NCBI RefSeq assembly: GCF_947241125.1
Contig: NZ_OX365700.1
Coordinates: forward strand, 1,240,001-1,304,000
Reading direction: 5' to 3'
DNA length: 64,000 nt
DNA from: Nitrospira tepida
GTDB taxonomy: Bacteria; Nitrospirota; Nitrospiria; Nitrospirales; Nitrospiraceae
The notes beneath the pieces are model-generated. The model had not been told where the DNA came from. It searched no databases and saw only the letters and a list, made by a program, of their open reading frames with translations. Below, piece after piece: positions 26,476-34,805 of this stretch; position 1 is the stretch's first letter; every line of letters starts with the position of its first letter. The position numbers and the translations under genes are program-made.

Positions 26476-27977
26476 TGCGTCGGCGGTCTGTTTCAGGAAC
26501 ATTCACGGCGGTGGGACTGGCCGCCGTTCTGCTGGCGGGCGGCTGCGCCTGGTACCAGGAGGAAAGGGAGCGGGCGGAGATTCTGGACACGCCGTCCATG
26601 GATCACATGGTCGCCGAAGTGGCCAGTTTCGCCTCCTCGCGGGAACAGTGGCCCAATGATCAGTGGTGGACGCGCTTCTCCAGTCCGGAGCTGAATGTCC
26701 TGGAGGAGACGGCGCTCAAGGACAATCCCAGCCTCAGGAAAGCCGACGCCCGGCTTCGTGAGGCCCAAGCGCTGGTCCGCGTGGAAGGGGCCCGGCTGTT
26801 GCCGTTTCTCGATGCGGACGCCTCCCTCACGCACGAGCGGCTGTCTCAGCACGGGGTGTTCGCGGCCTTGAACCGGGAAGTGGCCGGCGCGCGGTTTCTG
26901 CTTGGCATCATCAATCCGCTGAGCTTCCGCTACGAGTTCGATTTCTGGGGCAAGAACCGGGCCCTCCTCGAAGCGGCCTTGGGACAGGCGGCGTCGGAGG
27001 ATGCGGAGCTGGCGGAAGTGCGGTTGCGGCTGACTGCGGCGGTCGCCCGCGCCTACTTCCGGGGTCTGGCGCTCCAACAACAGTTGGAGCTGGTGCGGAC
27101 GATGGTTGATATCAGGCGGGACCTGCACCGCCTGGCCGAGACCCGGTTCCGGTTGGGGTTGGATGATGGGTTCAAGGTCAAACAGGCGATCGCGGAATTG
27201 GAGACGGTCAACAAGCGGGAAGCCGGCGTCCGCGATCAATTGGATGTGCAACGCCATCTGCTGGCCCGGTTGAGCGGCAAGGGGCCGGACGGGGCGCATG
27301 ATCTGTTCGCGCATCGCGCGGTGACCATCCCCGAGCAGATTCCCTTGCCGGACCATCTGCCGATCGGCTTGCTGGCGCGGCGCCCGGACCTGGCCGCGGC
27401 GCTTTATCGGGCCGACGCCGCGGCGAGGCGGATCAAGTTCGCCAAGGCGCAGTTTCTGCCCAGCATCGACCTCACGGCGTTTGTGGGTTTCAACGCCCTG
27501 GTCCTGACCAAAGGAGCGGATCAGCTCGGCAAACTGCTGTTCTCCGGCCAAAGCTTTTCCTACGGCGTGGCGCCAGGCCTGCGGCTGCCCTGGTTCGAGG
27601 GCGGACGGTTGCGAGGCGAACTCAAGGCCCAGCGCGCGGAATATGACGCCGCGGTCGAGCTGTACAACGAAACCCTGCTCGATGCGATGCGCGAGGTGGC
27701 CGACAGCTTGAGTGCCTGGCATACCACCCGGTCGATCCTGGAATCGCACCACCGCCTGCTGGCTTCGTTGGACGACGACTACCATTTGGCGAAGGTGCGG
27801 CTCACCAGCGGGCTGGACGACGACCGGGAGGTCTTGAAGCACCGGTTTCCCCTGCTGGAGCAGGAGTATGCGTTGCGGGCACTGGAAAGCGATCAGTTGG
27901 TCGCCATGGTGGATCTGATCGAGTCGCTGGGAGGCGGGTATTTCAACGAGGATGTCACCCGCCAGCCCAAATTGTAA
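26475..27977 (+). CDS. TolC-type outer-membrane efflux lipoprotein
   Basis: A 500-residue member of the NodT/OprM group. The signal peptide ends in a lipobox LAGGC (Cys24). Two structural repeats, each beginning with an NPSLRKADARLREAQALV-like helix, are characteristic of TolC proteins. The ATG overlaps the pump stop codon (TGATG). It forms the outer-membrane duct for the neighbouring pump and adaptor. The open frame before the ATG is shadow of the pump gene. Confidence 0.88.
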   Translation: MRRRSVSGTFTAVGLAAVLLAGGCAWYQEERERAEILDTPSMDHMVAEVASFASSREQWPNDQWWTRFSSPELNVLEETALKDNPSLRKADARLREAQALVRVEGARLLPFLDADASLTHERLSQHGVFAALNREVAGARFLLGIINPLSFRYEFDFWGKNRALLEAALGQAASEDAELAEVRLRLTAAVARAYFRGLALQQQLELVRTMVDIRRDLHRLAETRFRLGLDDGFKVKQAIAELETVNKREAGVRDQLDVQRHLLARLSGKGPDGAHDLFAHRAVTIPEQIPLPDHLPIGLLARRPDLAAALYRADAAARRIKFAKAQFLPSIDLTAFVGFNALVLTKGADQLGKLLFSGQSFSYGVAPGLRLPWFEGGRLRGELKAQRAEYDAAVELYNETLLDAMREVADSLSAWHTTRSILESHHRLLASLDDDYHLAKVRLTSGLDDDREVLKHRFPLLEQEYALRALESDQLVAMVDLIESLGGGYFNEDVTRQPKL

Positions 27978-27992
27978 GGAAGAACGTTGGAC

Positions 27993-29282
27993 ATGACGGA
28001 CGTGCAGAATCAGCCGGAATCCCCCAAACTTCGCCGGCAAGTCATCCGCGCCAGGCGCAACCGTCGGCTCCTGTTGATGGCGGTGCTGTTTTTGGTCGCG
28101 GGCTTGGCCTACACCGCCTACTGGTGGTCCTACGATCGTTTCTGGGTGCGGACCGACAACGCCTATGTGACCGGCAACCTCGTGCCCGTCAAGGCCCAAG
28201 CAACCGGCATCATTACTCACGTGCTTGTGGAGGAAACCCAGTACGTGAACAAAGGCGACGTGGTGCTTCGTCTCCAGGAACACCTGGCCAGGGCGGCGCT
28301 GGGCAAGGCCAAGGGCGAGCTGGGCCAAACCGTCCGCCGGATCGCCGCCCTCTTCGCCACGCGGCGGCAGTCTGGGGAGAAATTGGCGGCCCGAACCGCC
28401 CGGCTCGATTTGGTCCGCCATGATCTCGTGCGGTATCGCCAGGCGACGCCCAGCGGGGCTGTCTCGCAGCAGATCATGCAGAATGCCATGGATCAGATGC
28501 ATGCGCTGGAGTCGGAGGTCCGCGAGACGCAGGCGGAATATGATGCGCTGACGGCTCAGGTCGGCGGGACCAGCGTGATGGAGCATCCCGCCGTCGAACT
28601 GGCCGCGAGCCAGTTCATCGACGCCTATCTTGAATATAACCGGCAGCAGATCCGGGCGCCGGTGTCCGGCTATGTCGCCAAACGCAAGGCACAGGTGGGG
28701 GACCGGGTCACGCCCGGCTCGCAGCTCATGACGATCGTGCCGCTGGATCACCTCTGGGTCGAAGCCAACTTGCGGGAGACCGAGGTGCGCCACGTGCAGC
28801 CGGGACAGTCCGCGCTCGTGTCGGTCGATCTCTACGGCAAGAGTTACACCTTTCACGGGGTCGTTGAAGGGTTGGTCCCGGGCACCGGCAGCGCGTTCGC
28901 GCTGCTCCCGCCCGACAATTCAACCGGCAATTTCATTCACATCGTCGAACGGGTGCCGGTCCGGATCGGATTGCCCATGGATGAACTCCGCCGGCAACCG
29001 ATTCGGCCCGGCCTGTCGACCGTGACCAGCATCAACATCAAGGAGCCGGGCAAGTCGACCTGGACCTCTCTAGCAACCGCGTCGGGACAAGATTACGAGA
29101 CAGACGTGTTCGAGGATGAATTTTCGACCGCGCAGGTCATGGCCGAAGAGATCATTCTAAAGAATCTGGTGTGGGACAGCGAACATACGCCGGCGGAGCA
29201 GGGGCGTCAGGCGAAACCTATCAAGGCCCGAGACAACAATCCGCCGATATCGAAGGTGAAGACGGACGCCAACGCGTCGTGA
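27993..29282 (+). CDS. HlyD/EmrA-type membrane fusion protein
   Basis: About 429 residues. One transmembrane helix at about residues 26-46, then the biotinyl-lipoyl-like half motif (VRTDNAYVTGNLVPVKAQATG), a coiled-coil hairpin (about 90-190), and the second half (NRQQIRAPVSGYVAKRKAQVGDRVTPGSQLM), typical of EmrA. It bridges pump and duct across the periplasm. A TTG six bases upstream (27987) has a slightly better-spaced AAGGAAGA and could be the start. The C-terminal 80 residues extend beyond the usual EmrA end and look poorly structured. Confidence 0.87.
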   Translation: MTDVQNQPESPKLRRQVIRARRNRRLLLMAVLFLVAGLAYTAYWWSYDRFWVRTDNAYVTGNLVPVKAQATGIITHVLVEETQYVNKGDVVLRLQEHLARAALGKAKGELGQTVRRIAALFATRRQSGEKLAARTARLDLVRHDLVRYRQATPSGAVSQQIMQNAMDQMHALESEVRETQAEYDALTAQVGGTSVMEHPAVELAASQFIDAYLEYNRQQIRAPVSGYVAKRKAQVGDRVTPGSQLMTIVPLDHLWVEANLRETEVRHVQPGQSALVSVDLYGKSYTFHGVVEGLVPGTGSAFALLPPDNSTGNFIHIVERVPVRIGLPMDELRRQPIRPGLSTVTSINIKEPGKSTWTSLATASGQDYETDVFEDEFSTAQVMAEEIILKNLVWDSEHTPAEQGRQAKPIKARDNNPPISKVKTDANAS

Positions 29283-29304
29283 CTTCCGCGGTGGATGTGA
29301 GGAA

Positions 29305-29682
29305 GTGGTGGATCGCGACAGAAGTACGGCGGGCCTCACGGGCGGAATCCTGGCTGCGGCTGTGACCCTGCTCCTTGTGCAGCAAGCTTTGGCCGAGCCG
29401 ATGCAATGCGACAGAGAGGGAGGGAAGGCCAACCAACCAATGGACAGCCGCTGCGACCCGCGCCCGGCGCCCGAGCTGCGGGTCGAACCCTTCGATGACG
29501 AGGTGGGTGAGTCGCGCGTCCCGCCGCGCAGTCCGGATCTCGGTGCCGCCTTCAATCCGTTGAGCCCTTCCATCGGACCCGGTTCGGGAAAACTCGGACC
29601 GGAGGCGGGGCGAGGCGCCCTCCAACCTGATAAGGGCCCCGGTCGCGGCAATGTCCCAGCCAAGAAGCGGAAGCCTCACTGA
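29305..29682 (+). CDS. small exported hypothetical protein
   Basis: 125 residues from a GTG preceded by GAGGAA. A signal peptide is plausible (TGGILAAAVTLLLVQQALA, cleavage before EPMQC). The mature part is Pro/Gly-rich without predicted structure, has two Cys, and ends in a basic AKKRKPH. It follows the adaptor gene by 22 bases. No family recognised; composition rather than homology supports it, so it may not be real. Confidence 0.45.
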   Translation: MVDRDRSTAGLTGGILAAAVTLLLVQQALAEPMQCDREGGKANQPMDSRCDPRPAPELRVEPFDDEVGESRVPPRSPDLGAAFNPLSPSIGPGSGKLGPEAGRGALQPDKGPGRGNVPAKKRKPH

Positions 29683-29693
29683 TGGCGGAGAAA

Positions 29694-29715
29694 TCGCACG
29701 GTGCGGTTCGTGCGA
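29694..29715. promoter_or_regulatory. second copy of the spaced palindrome
   Basis: TCGCAC-N10-GTGCGA with an inner TGCG, matching the site at 19967-19988 in spacing and inner motif. The -24/-12 element starts 62 bases downstream. Confidence 0.55.
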
Positions 29716-29776
29716 AATCGCTCGATTATGGATGGTTCAAATCGGCCAGGCCAAGTCTTTCCGGCTACTTGGAACA

Positions 29777-29792
29777 AGGCACGGCTGTTGCT
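29777..29792 (+). promoter_or_regulatory. sigma-54-like -24/-12 promoter of a 48-residue membrane protein
   Basis: AGGCACGGCTGTTGCT agrees with TGGCACG-N4-TTGCW at all but the first base. GG and GC are ten bases apart. The start site would be near 29803, about 48 bases before the GTG at 29851. Confidence 0.65.
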
Positions 29793-29850
29793 CCGTTTCG
29801 GTTCGACGAACAAGAATCCTGGCGGACTGACAGGGGAAAGGGATCGTACC

Positions 29851-29997
29851 GTGAAATTCTGGAAACAATGCGGAGATCAGGAGTTCCTGTGGTTGCTGGT
29901 GGCGCTCATTGCCATGGCCGTCTGGGTCACCAATGCCTGGATGTCGGACCCCAGCCCCTTAATGACGGTGACCGGCACGGTTCCGCCGGGCTCGTAA
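29851..29997 (+). CDS. 48-residue single-pass membrane protein
   Basis: GTG start with GAAAGGGA about nine bases upstream. The peptide begins MKFWKQCGDQEF, has one membrane helix (LWLLVALIAMAVWVTNAW) and a short polar tail ending VTGTVPPGS. The longer frame from 29701 overlaps the promoter elements and is rejected. Placement directly after a palindrome plus -24/-12 promoter is the main support. Function unknown; a stress-induced membrane peptide or a regulator of the neighbouring exporter are both possible. Confidence 0.5.
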   Translation: MKFWKQCGDQEFLWLLVALIAMAVWVTNAWMSDPSPLMTVTGTVPPGS

Positions 29998-30140
29998 CCA
30001 GGGCTGGATCCAGCGAGGCTCGTTCCACCACCCCTTGCCTTTCATCTCTTTTCCTGCCATCTCCCGGTCATCGACCACAGGAATCGCCGGCGCAACCAAC
30101 CGCCGTGACGGCACTTCGTCCCAGACCGCGACCCACGGGT

Positions 30141-31661
30141 TTACCGATCAGGATGAATCGTGAGAAAGATCGTCGCCCGACCTCGGCTCAGCAAGACGAG
30201 CACCGAAGCATCCGGCCGTAGCTGGTTGGTCAGGCGTTCGAAATCCTGCACGTTCCTGACCGGCTTGCGGTTGATTTCATGAATGATATCCCCGATCCGC
30301 ACGCCGGCTCGTTCCGCCGGGCTATCGGGTTCGATATCGACGACGGTCACTCCCGCCCGTCTCTTCGATCGGCCGAACCGCTCCGGGCCATCCGCCGCAT
30401 TTTCCACGGTGATGCCGGCCAACGCATGCTCGCCCTTCCCGGTTTCCGAGCTTCGCCCGCCGGCCTTGGCGAGCTCTTTGGGTAGTTCGCCGATGGTGAG
30501 ACTGACCTCCTGCGGTTGTTTGTCGCGGAGAATCGACAGCTTCACCGTCGTGCCCGGCTTGGTTTCCGCCACCAGCGATCGCAGGTGGTTCGGGTCGCGG
30601 ATCGTGGTCTCGTTATAGGCCGTGATAATGTCGCCCCGTTGAAGCTTGGCTTTGGTGGCCGGGCTCTCGTCCATGACATCCGAGATCAGGGCTCCGGTGG
30701 TTTCCGCCGTGCCGAACTCCTTCGCCAGCTCCCGAGTCACCTCTTGGATCGATACGCCGATCCAGCCGCGGACGACCTTCCCGTGGGCGATCAGGCTCTC
30801 CATCACGCTCTTGGCCATGTTGCTCGGGATGGCGAACCCGATGCCCATGTAGCCGCCGCTTCTCGTGAAAATGGCGGTGTTGATGCCGATCAACTCGCCC
30901 TTCAGGTTCACCAGAGCGCCCCCGGAGTTGCCGGGGTTGATCGCCGCGTCAGTCTGGATGAAGTCTTCATAGTCCACGATCCCCATGTTCGCGCGCCCGA
31001 CCGCGCTGATGATGCCCATGGTGACGGTCTGGCTCAAGCCGAAGGGGTTTCCCACGGCCAGTACCATCTCGCCGACCTGCAACTGCCCGGCGTCGCCCCA
31101 GGGCAGGACGGGCAGATTCGCGGCGTCGATCTTAATGACCGCCAAATCCGTCTTCGGGTCGGTCCCGATGATCTTGGCCTTGAAGGTGCGTTTGTCCGGC
31201 AGGGAGACGGTCACGTCGTCGGCCTCCTCCACCACGTGGTGGTTGGTGATGATATAGCCGTCCACGCTGACGATGACCCCTGAGCCCAGCCCCTGCTCAC
31301 GCCGATCGCGGGGGCCCGGCATCCGATGCTCGAACTCGTCGCCGAAGAATCGCCTGAAGAAGGGATCATCGAAGAACGGGGCCGGGAGGCGCTCGCCCCC
31401 GCGCTCGCGTTTGCGGACCGAGGAAATATTCACAACCGAGGCCTTGGCCTGATTGGCCACCGCAATGAACGGCTGGCTCGGGGCGGCTGTGGCGGCAGGA
31501 GGGACGGTCGCCGTGCGGAGGGGGACGGTCCGGGAGAGGCTCCGGCCGTCAGCCGGGGCCTGAGCCCAGGTCGGCCCAGCGAGGGTGAGGCACCACATGA
31601 TCCACAGCCAAACGGCCAACATCGCTGGCAATCGTCGAGCGGACACTCGATCGTGATTCAT
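30141..31661 (-). CDS. DegP/DegQ-type periplasmic serine protease
   Basis: A 506-residue Do-family protease/chaperone. Signal peptide about 1-33 (ending WAQA), then a Pro/Ala linker, then the trypsin-like domain with catalytic His in YIITNHHVV, Asp in DPKTDLAVI and Ser in NPGNSGGALV. Two PDZ domains follow: GWIGVSIQEVTRELAKEF onward, and GVTVVDIEPDSPAERAGVRIGD onward. It would degrade or refold damaged envelope proteins. A second HtrA-like protease is encoded at 36979-38154, and Hsp20 lies between them. Confidence 0.92.
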   Translation of the reverse strand: MNHDRVSARRLPAMLAVWLWIMWCLTLAGPTWAQAPADGRSLSRTVPLRTATVPPAATAAPSQPFIAVANQAKASVVNISSVRKRERGGERLPAPFFDDPFFRRFFGDEFEHRMPGPRDRREQGLGSGVIVSVDGYIITNHHVVEEADDVTVSLPDKRTFKAKIIGTDPKTDLAVIKIDAANLPVLPWGDAGQLQVGEMVLAVGNPFGLSQTVTMGIISAVGRANMGIVDYEDFIQTDAAINPGNSGGALVNLKGELIGINTAIFTRSGGYMGIGFAIPSNMAKSVMESLIAHGKVVRGWIGVSIQEVTRELAKEFGTAETTGALISDVMDESPATKAKLQRGDIITAYNETTIRDPNHLRSLVAETKPGTTVKLSILRDKQPQEVSLTIGELPKELAKAGGRSSETGKGEHALAGITVENAADGPERFGRSKRRAGVTVVDIEPDSPAERAGVRIGDIIHEINRKPVRNVQDFERLTNQLRPDASVLVLLSRGRATIFLTIHPDR

Positions 31662-31811
31662 GGGGTGTGACCTCCGCAGTTCTCTCGGCTGCGTTGTACC
31701 GGCACGTCTCCTTTCTTTTCTTCTCAGGCCTTCTCCCCCACGCGGCAGTAGCCGAACGGCCGCTCAATGGACAACAGGCTGGTGCCCGTTGGTGTGGGGT
31801 GATCGCTGGGC

Positions 31812-31848
31812 GCCTGGCTGCGGGCCAGGTCCGGGCCCGCAGCCAGGC
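31812..31848 (-). terminator. strong hairpin, terminator-like
   Basis: Perfect 15-bp arms GCCTGGCTGCGGGCC / GGCCCGCAGCCAGGC around a 7-base loop, just after the stop of the gene at 31860-32249 and before degP. No T tract follows, so it may act through Rho or as a processing or attenuation hairpin. Confidence 0.55.
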
Positions 31849-31859
31849 CTGAAGGCCGC

Positions 31860-32249
31860 TTAACTGGTCTTGATGGGAGTGTGCTCGCGAATGAACTTGG
31901 TAATCGGTTCGATATCGGATGCGGAGAAGTAGTGTTTGCGCACTCCCTCTTCCAGAACCCCGAGCGACTCCTGAACAAATTTTTCCGCAAGCGCGGAGTC
32001 TTTAGCCTCCAGGGCCTTGGCGGCTTGATTCAGCAGCCGCAGCACGGATGCTTGAGGCGTGCGAGGATCGTTGACGAACACGTACCGATAATCTTTCTTG
32101 AGGAGCTCGTCTTCGATGTCTTTCACCCAAGGCGCTGCATACGACTCGGATCCGGAAAGCCACCCGGCCGCTTCCGCCGGCTTCGCCATCATCAGCGCCG
32201 CCCCGCCGACCAGCAGGGACAGCGTGCAGAGCACAGCAGTAATTCGCAT
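31860..32249 (-). CDS. small periplasmic hypothetical protein
   Basis: 129 residues from ATG 32249 with AGGAGGGA upstream; the frame back to 32453 is dismissed. The signal peptide MRITAVLCTLSLLVGGAALMMAKPAEA is clear. The mature part contains a WVKDIEDELLKKDYRYVFVND segment and a helical region (LNQAAKALEAKDSALAEKFVQESL). No family recognised. It shares strand and surroundings with degP, 199 bases upstream of it, so a link to envelope maintenance is possible. Confidence 0.65.
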   Translation of the reverse strand: MRITAVLCTLSLLVGGAALMMAKPAEAAGWLSGSESYAAPWVKDIEDELLKKDYRYVFVNDPRTPQASVLRLLNQAAKALEAKDSALAEKFVQESLGVLEEGVRKHYFSASDIEPITKFIREHTPIKTS

Positions 32250-32563
32250 ATGTCCCTCCTTTGCTGTTGGGTTGGGTTGTTTCTGGAGGATCGCCGTGAA
32301 GTTCCGCCGAGACGGCGGTGATCGGCTCTCCAGCGCTTCGATTAGCAGAATAATTGCCTGTGACATGAAGTCAAGGCCCCGGCCAAGCCATGGGGGCAAG
32401 CCTGTGGCCTCCCCCTTGATCGGACGCCGCCGAAAATTATTTGTTATCCGCAAGACCGAGTGACGCCTCTGGTTCCATGCGGGTGATCACAGAGACGCGG
32501 CGAGCTGAGGCGTCAATGCCACGACGTTGAATGGAACCCACTATCGAGAAAGGAGGAGCAGCG

Positions 32564-33010
32564 ATGAACCTGGTACGTTGGGATCCCTATCGTGAGTTGG
32601 AGGAGATGACCAATCGGCTCAACCGTCTATTCGGCCGTGCCACCGCCACGGCGGACGGCAACGAGATGATGGTGCGGGCGGATTGGACGCCGTCCGTGGA
32701 CATCAGCGAAACCGATGAGGAGTTCCAGATCAAGGCGGAATTGCCCGGTGTGAAGAAGGAGGATGTGAAGGTCACCTTGGAGAACGGCATCCTCACGTTG
32801 CAGGGTGAGCGGAAACAGGAGCGAGAGGACAAGGACCTCAAGTTCCACCGAATCGAACGGTCCTACGGGCAGTTCGTCCGGAGCTTTACGCTTCCTGACC
32901 TGGTCGATGACGCCAAAGTGAAGGCGGAATACAAAGATGGCGTGCTCAACCTCCGCCTGCCCAAATCGGAGAAGGCCAAACCAAAAGCCATTGAAGTGAA
33001 AGTGGCCTGA
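32564..33010 (+). CDS. Hsp20/alpha-crystallin family small heat-shock protein
   Basis: A 148-residue chaperone that holds unfolding proteins. NLVRWDPYRELEEMTNRLNRLF is the usual N-terminus. The alpha-crystallin domain runs from about 45 to 135, with PSVDISETDEEFQIKAELPGV, GILTLQGERKQE and YKDGVLNLRLPK as conserved strands. ATG 32564 follows AAAGGAGGAGC. The upstream region has an 8-bp inverted repeat GACGCCTC / GAGGCGTC (about 32462-32520) that could be a regulatory site. A strong terminator hairpin follows. Confidence 0.93.
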   Translation: MNLVRWDPYRELEEMTNRLNRLFGRATATADGNEMMVRADWTPSVDISETDEEFQIKAELPGVKKEDVKVTLENGILTLQGERKQEREDKDLKFHRIERSYGQFVRSFTLPDLVDDAKVKAEYKDGVLNLRLPKSEKAKPKAIEVKVA

Positions 33011-33040
33011 CCCGGTGGTGACCCCTGCGAGGCCAACCGC

Positions 33041-33074
33041 AACGGCCCGTCTTTCCTTGGAAAGACGGGCCGTT
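33041..33074 (+). terminator. terminator hairpin after hsp20
   Basis: Perfect 16-bp arms (33041-33056 and 33059-33074) with a two-base centre, 30 bases after the hsp20 stop. The following sequence is not T-rich. Confidence 0.75.
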
Positions 33075-33323
33075 GGCCCATTTGGCCCCTTTCCCCCGCC
33101 TCTTGACCCCGGCCGATCCTGCGTTATTCAGGATGGCGTCACATGACCTGCTGGACCGGATGGACTTGGTGAAGGGCCCACTGTCTGGCGCGGCGGTCAT
33201 CCACCGAACACCTCCCGGCCCTTCACAGAGTCCTCTCTATCCAGCCGAATTCACGCATCACGTTGGTCAACCCGGTAAGGAGGGTGTCAATAGAAGAGCT
33301 GAAAGGAGGTTGAGCGCGTCGCC

Positions 33324-34016
33324 ATGACTCGTCGAGCCATGATGGGGTCGCTGGTTGTCGGGGCCATCCTGCTGTTCGGAGGATGCTGGCCTACGGCGGG
33401 CTACGCCGGGGAGACAGTAACCGAGGTCAAGCGCGCGCTCCCTCGTTCGTTCCAGGGAGTCCGACTCGGCATGCCCCGGCACGAGCTGGTGGCGGCCGCC
33501 TCCGACAGAGGGCGAACGGCCGTGGCGGGGGATGAGCGAGGACAACGGTCTTTTGCCGTGCTCCCGAACGATCGTCACCTCCGGCGAATCGAATATCGGT
33601 TCTATCGGAATGCCTTGCAGGAGATGGCGATCCATTACAACCTTGAGCGCATTCCTCTGGGCCATGAGGGGCTTCTTGCCAGATTGAAAGAGTCCTACGG
33701 GGAGCCGGTGGCCGAGCAGGTCGAGGAATTCGATCCGAGACCGGATGTGTTTTCAGTCAAGAAGACCGTGTGGAAGGATGAGCGGACGCTGATCGCGCTC
33801 GCCGAAGTCCGGAAGGTGCGGGAAGGAACGGAATCATACGACCTTGTCTTGACCATGACCGATCGCGCGCTGCAGCAGGCGTATGAGCGGGAGCAGGAGC
33901 AACGGCGCCGGCGCCAACTGCGGGAGATTCCCATTCCGTTGTCCGGCGAGGAAGGACCGCAGGAGTACCGGGTTGGGCCCGGTGCGGATAGTCCTCGATC
34001 CCACGCGGCCGGATAA
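33324..34016 (+). CDS. exported hypothetical protein
   Basis: 230 residues with an N-terminal signal peptide (MGSLVVGAILLFGGCWPTAGYA). It may be a lipoprotein (FGGC, Cys21) or be cleaved after GYA. The mature part has VRLGMPRHELV and a strand-rich central region with RRIEYRFYRNALQEMAIHY, reminiscent of small periplasmic domains that monitor flux. The tail is highly charged (REQEQRRRRQLRE). Not recognised. AAAGGAGG precedes the start region by about 15 bases. Confidence 0.65.
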   Translation: MTRRAMMGSLVVGAILLFGGCWPTAGYAGETVTEVKRALPRSFQGVRLGMPRHELVAAASDRGRTAVAGDERGQRSFAVLPNDRHLRRIEYRFYRNALQEMAIHYNLERIPLGHEGLLARLKESYGEPVAEQVEEFDPRPDVFSVKKTVWKDERTLIALAEVRKVREGTESYDLVLTMTDRALQQAYEREQEQRRRRQLREIPIPLSGEEGPQEYRVGPGADSPRSHAAG

Positions 34017-34109
34017 GGCGATCGGACGTTGCGGAGAAGGATGCCGCTCCCTTGGGAACTCGTCCGTAGAAGTGACAAGAGTCACTCATGAGAAGGAGGT
34101 GAGAAAACT

Positions 34110-34313
34110 ATGAAATACCTGCCATGGATTTTGGCTGTCGTCGCCGTCTGGCTGATTGCCGCGCCCTTCCTGCTCGGGTACGCGGAAACAGGGCCTGCGA
34201 TGCAGAATGATATCGCGGTGGGCGTGGTGATGTTGCTGGGGGCGTTGATCTGGGGGTATGGCGAATGGCGCGGTCACGGTGTGAGCGCCGACATGCAGAC
34301 CCAACGCCGATAG
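34110..34313 (+). CDS. SPW-repeat-like small membrane protein
   Basis: 67 residues with two membrane helices: YLPWILAVVAVWLIAAPFLLGY and DIAVGVVMLLGALIWGYGEW. The pattern of a W-containing helix followed by an APFLLGY-type turn resembles half of the SPW repeat family. A very good AGAAGGAGGTGA ribosome site lies upstream, and a GTGAC-AAGA-GTCAC inverted repeat is just before it. Function unknown; such proteins are often stress-induced. Confidence 0.7.
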   Translation: MKYLPWILAVVAVWLIAAPFLLGYAETGPAMQNDIAVGVVMLLGALIWGYGEWRGHGVSADMQTQRR

Positions 34314-34326
34314 GCTCGTGAGAGAG

Positions 34327-34364
34327 GAGGGCTCGGCTTCATGAATCGGAGGCCGAGCCCCCTC
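34327..34364 (+). terminator. terminator-like hairpin
   Basis: GAGGGCTCGGCTTC pairs with GAGGCCGAGCCCCCTC (one mismatch and a small bulge) 14 bases after the stop of the small membrane protein. No T tract follows. Confidence 0.55.
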
Positions 34365-34548
34365 GACGCAAGACAGTGCGGCGACAGGATAAGACCATCC
34401 CGAGCCGGATAGATCGGACTCGTTCATGGAACAGCCCGCCGGAGGGTGACGGGACTCTATCGCAACAAGTCGGCGCCATCCGTCCACCGGTCTCCATCCG
34501 CGGATTTCTGCTGGGTGCTTCAGTCTGTGACCTGGATTTCGATCGGAT

Positions 34549-34570
34549 CCGCACCATGCGCACCGTGCGG
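34549..34570. promoter_or_regulatory. third copy of the spaced palindrome
   Basis: CCGCAC-N10-GTGCGG, with the same arms as the site between 19964 and 19991 and an inner TGCG at the same offset. It lies about 127 bases before the candidate promoter at 34697. Confidence 0.5.
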
Positions 34571-34696
34571 GGCGTCTTGACGGATGAGAGCGGGCGATCC
34601 GCTCGCGACCGATTGTGTTGAACCTCGAAGCGACTTTTGCTGCGCCCGCCACGGCTTAGATCCCACAATCCCTTCACCATCCGCTCGACAGCGCCA

Positions 34697-34712
34697 CGGA
34701 TCAACAATTGCA
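34697..34712 (+). promoter_or_regulatory. weak sigma-54-like -24/-12 element
   Basis: CGGATCAACAATTGCA has GG and GC ten bases apart and a perfect TTGCA, but the -24 box reads GGATC instead of GGCAC. The start site would be near 34723, ahead of the gene at 34806. Confidence 0.35.
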
Positions 34713-34805
34713 CCGCTCAAAACCGGCGGCGCGCAGGCCGACCGCACCACGTGCCGTCGTCGCCGTCGATTGACATCTGATATGCGTACCAGGGAGAGAC
34801 GATGG

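Larger units (their letters stand above)
34365..34781. other. non-coding regulatory stretch before the SPFH/HtrA locus
   Basis: About 420 bases with no supported gene. It carries the third palindrome (34549-34570) and a weaker -24/-12-like element (34697-34712). An open frame crossing it from 34584 is not protein-like before about 34782. Confidence 0.5.

Noticed and set aside
26493-28856. 787-codon minus-strand open frame
   Set aside because: It lies antisense to the TolC and HlyD genes; the composition is Arg/Gln/Pro/His-rich shadow coding and there is no motif.
29682-30221. 179-codon plus-strand frame after the small exported protein
   Set aside because: It runs through the palindrome, promoter and the 48-residue gene in another frame and into the end of degP; no motif or ribosome site.
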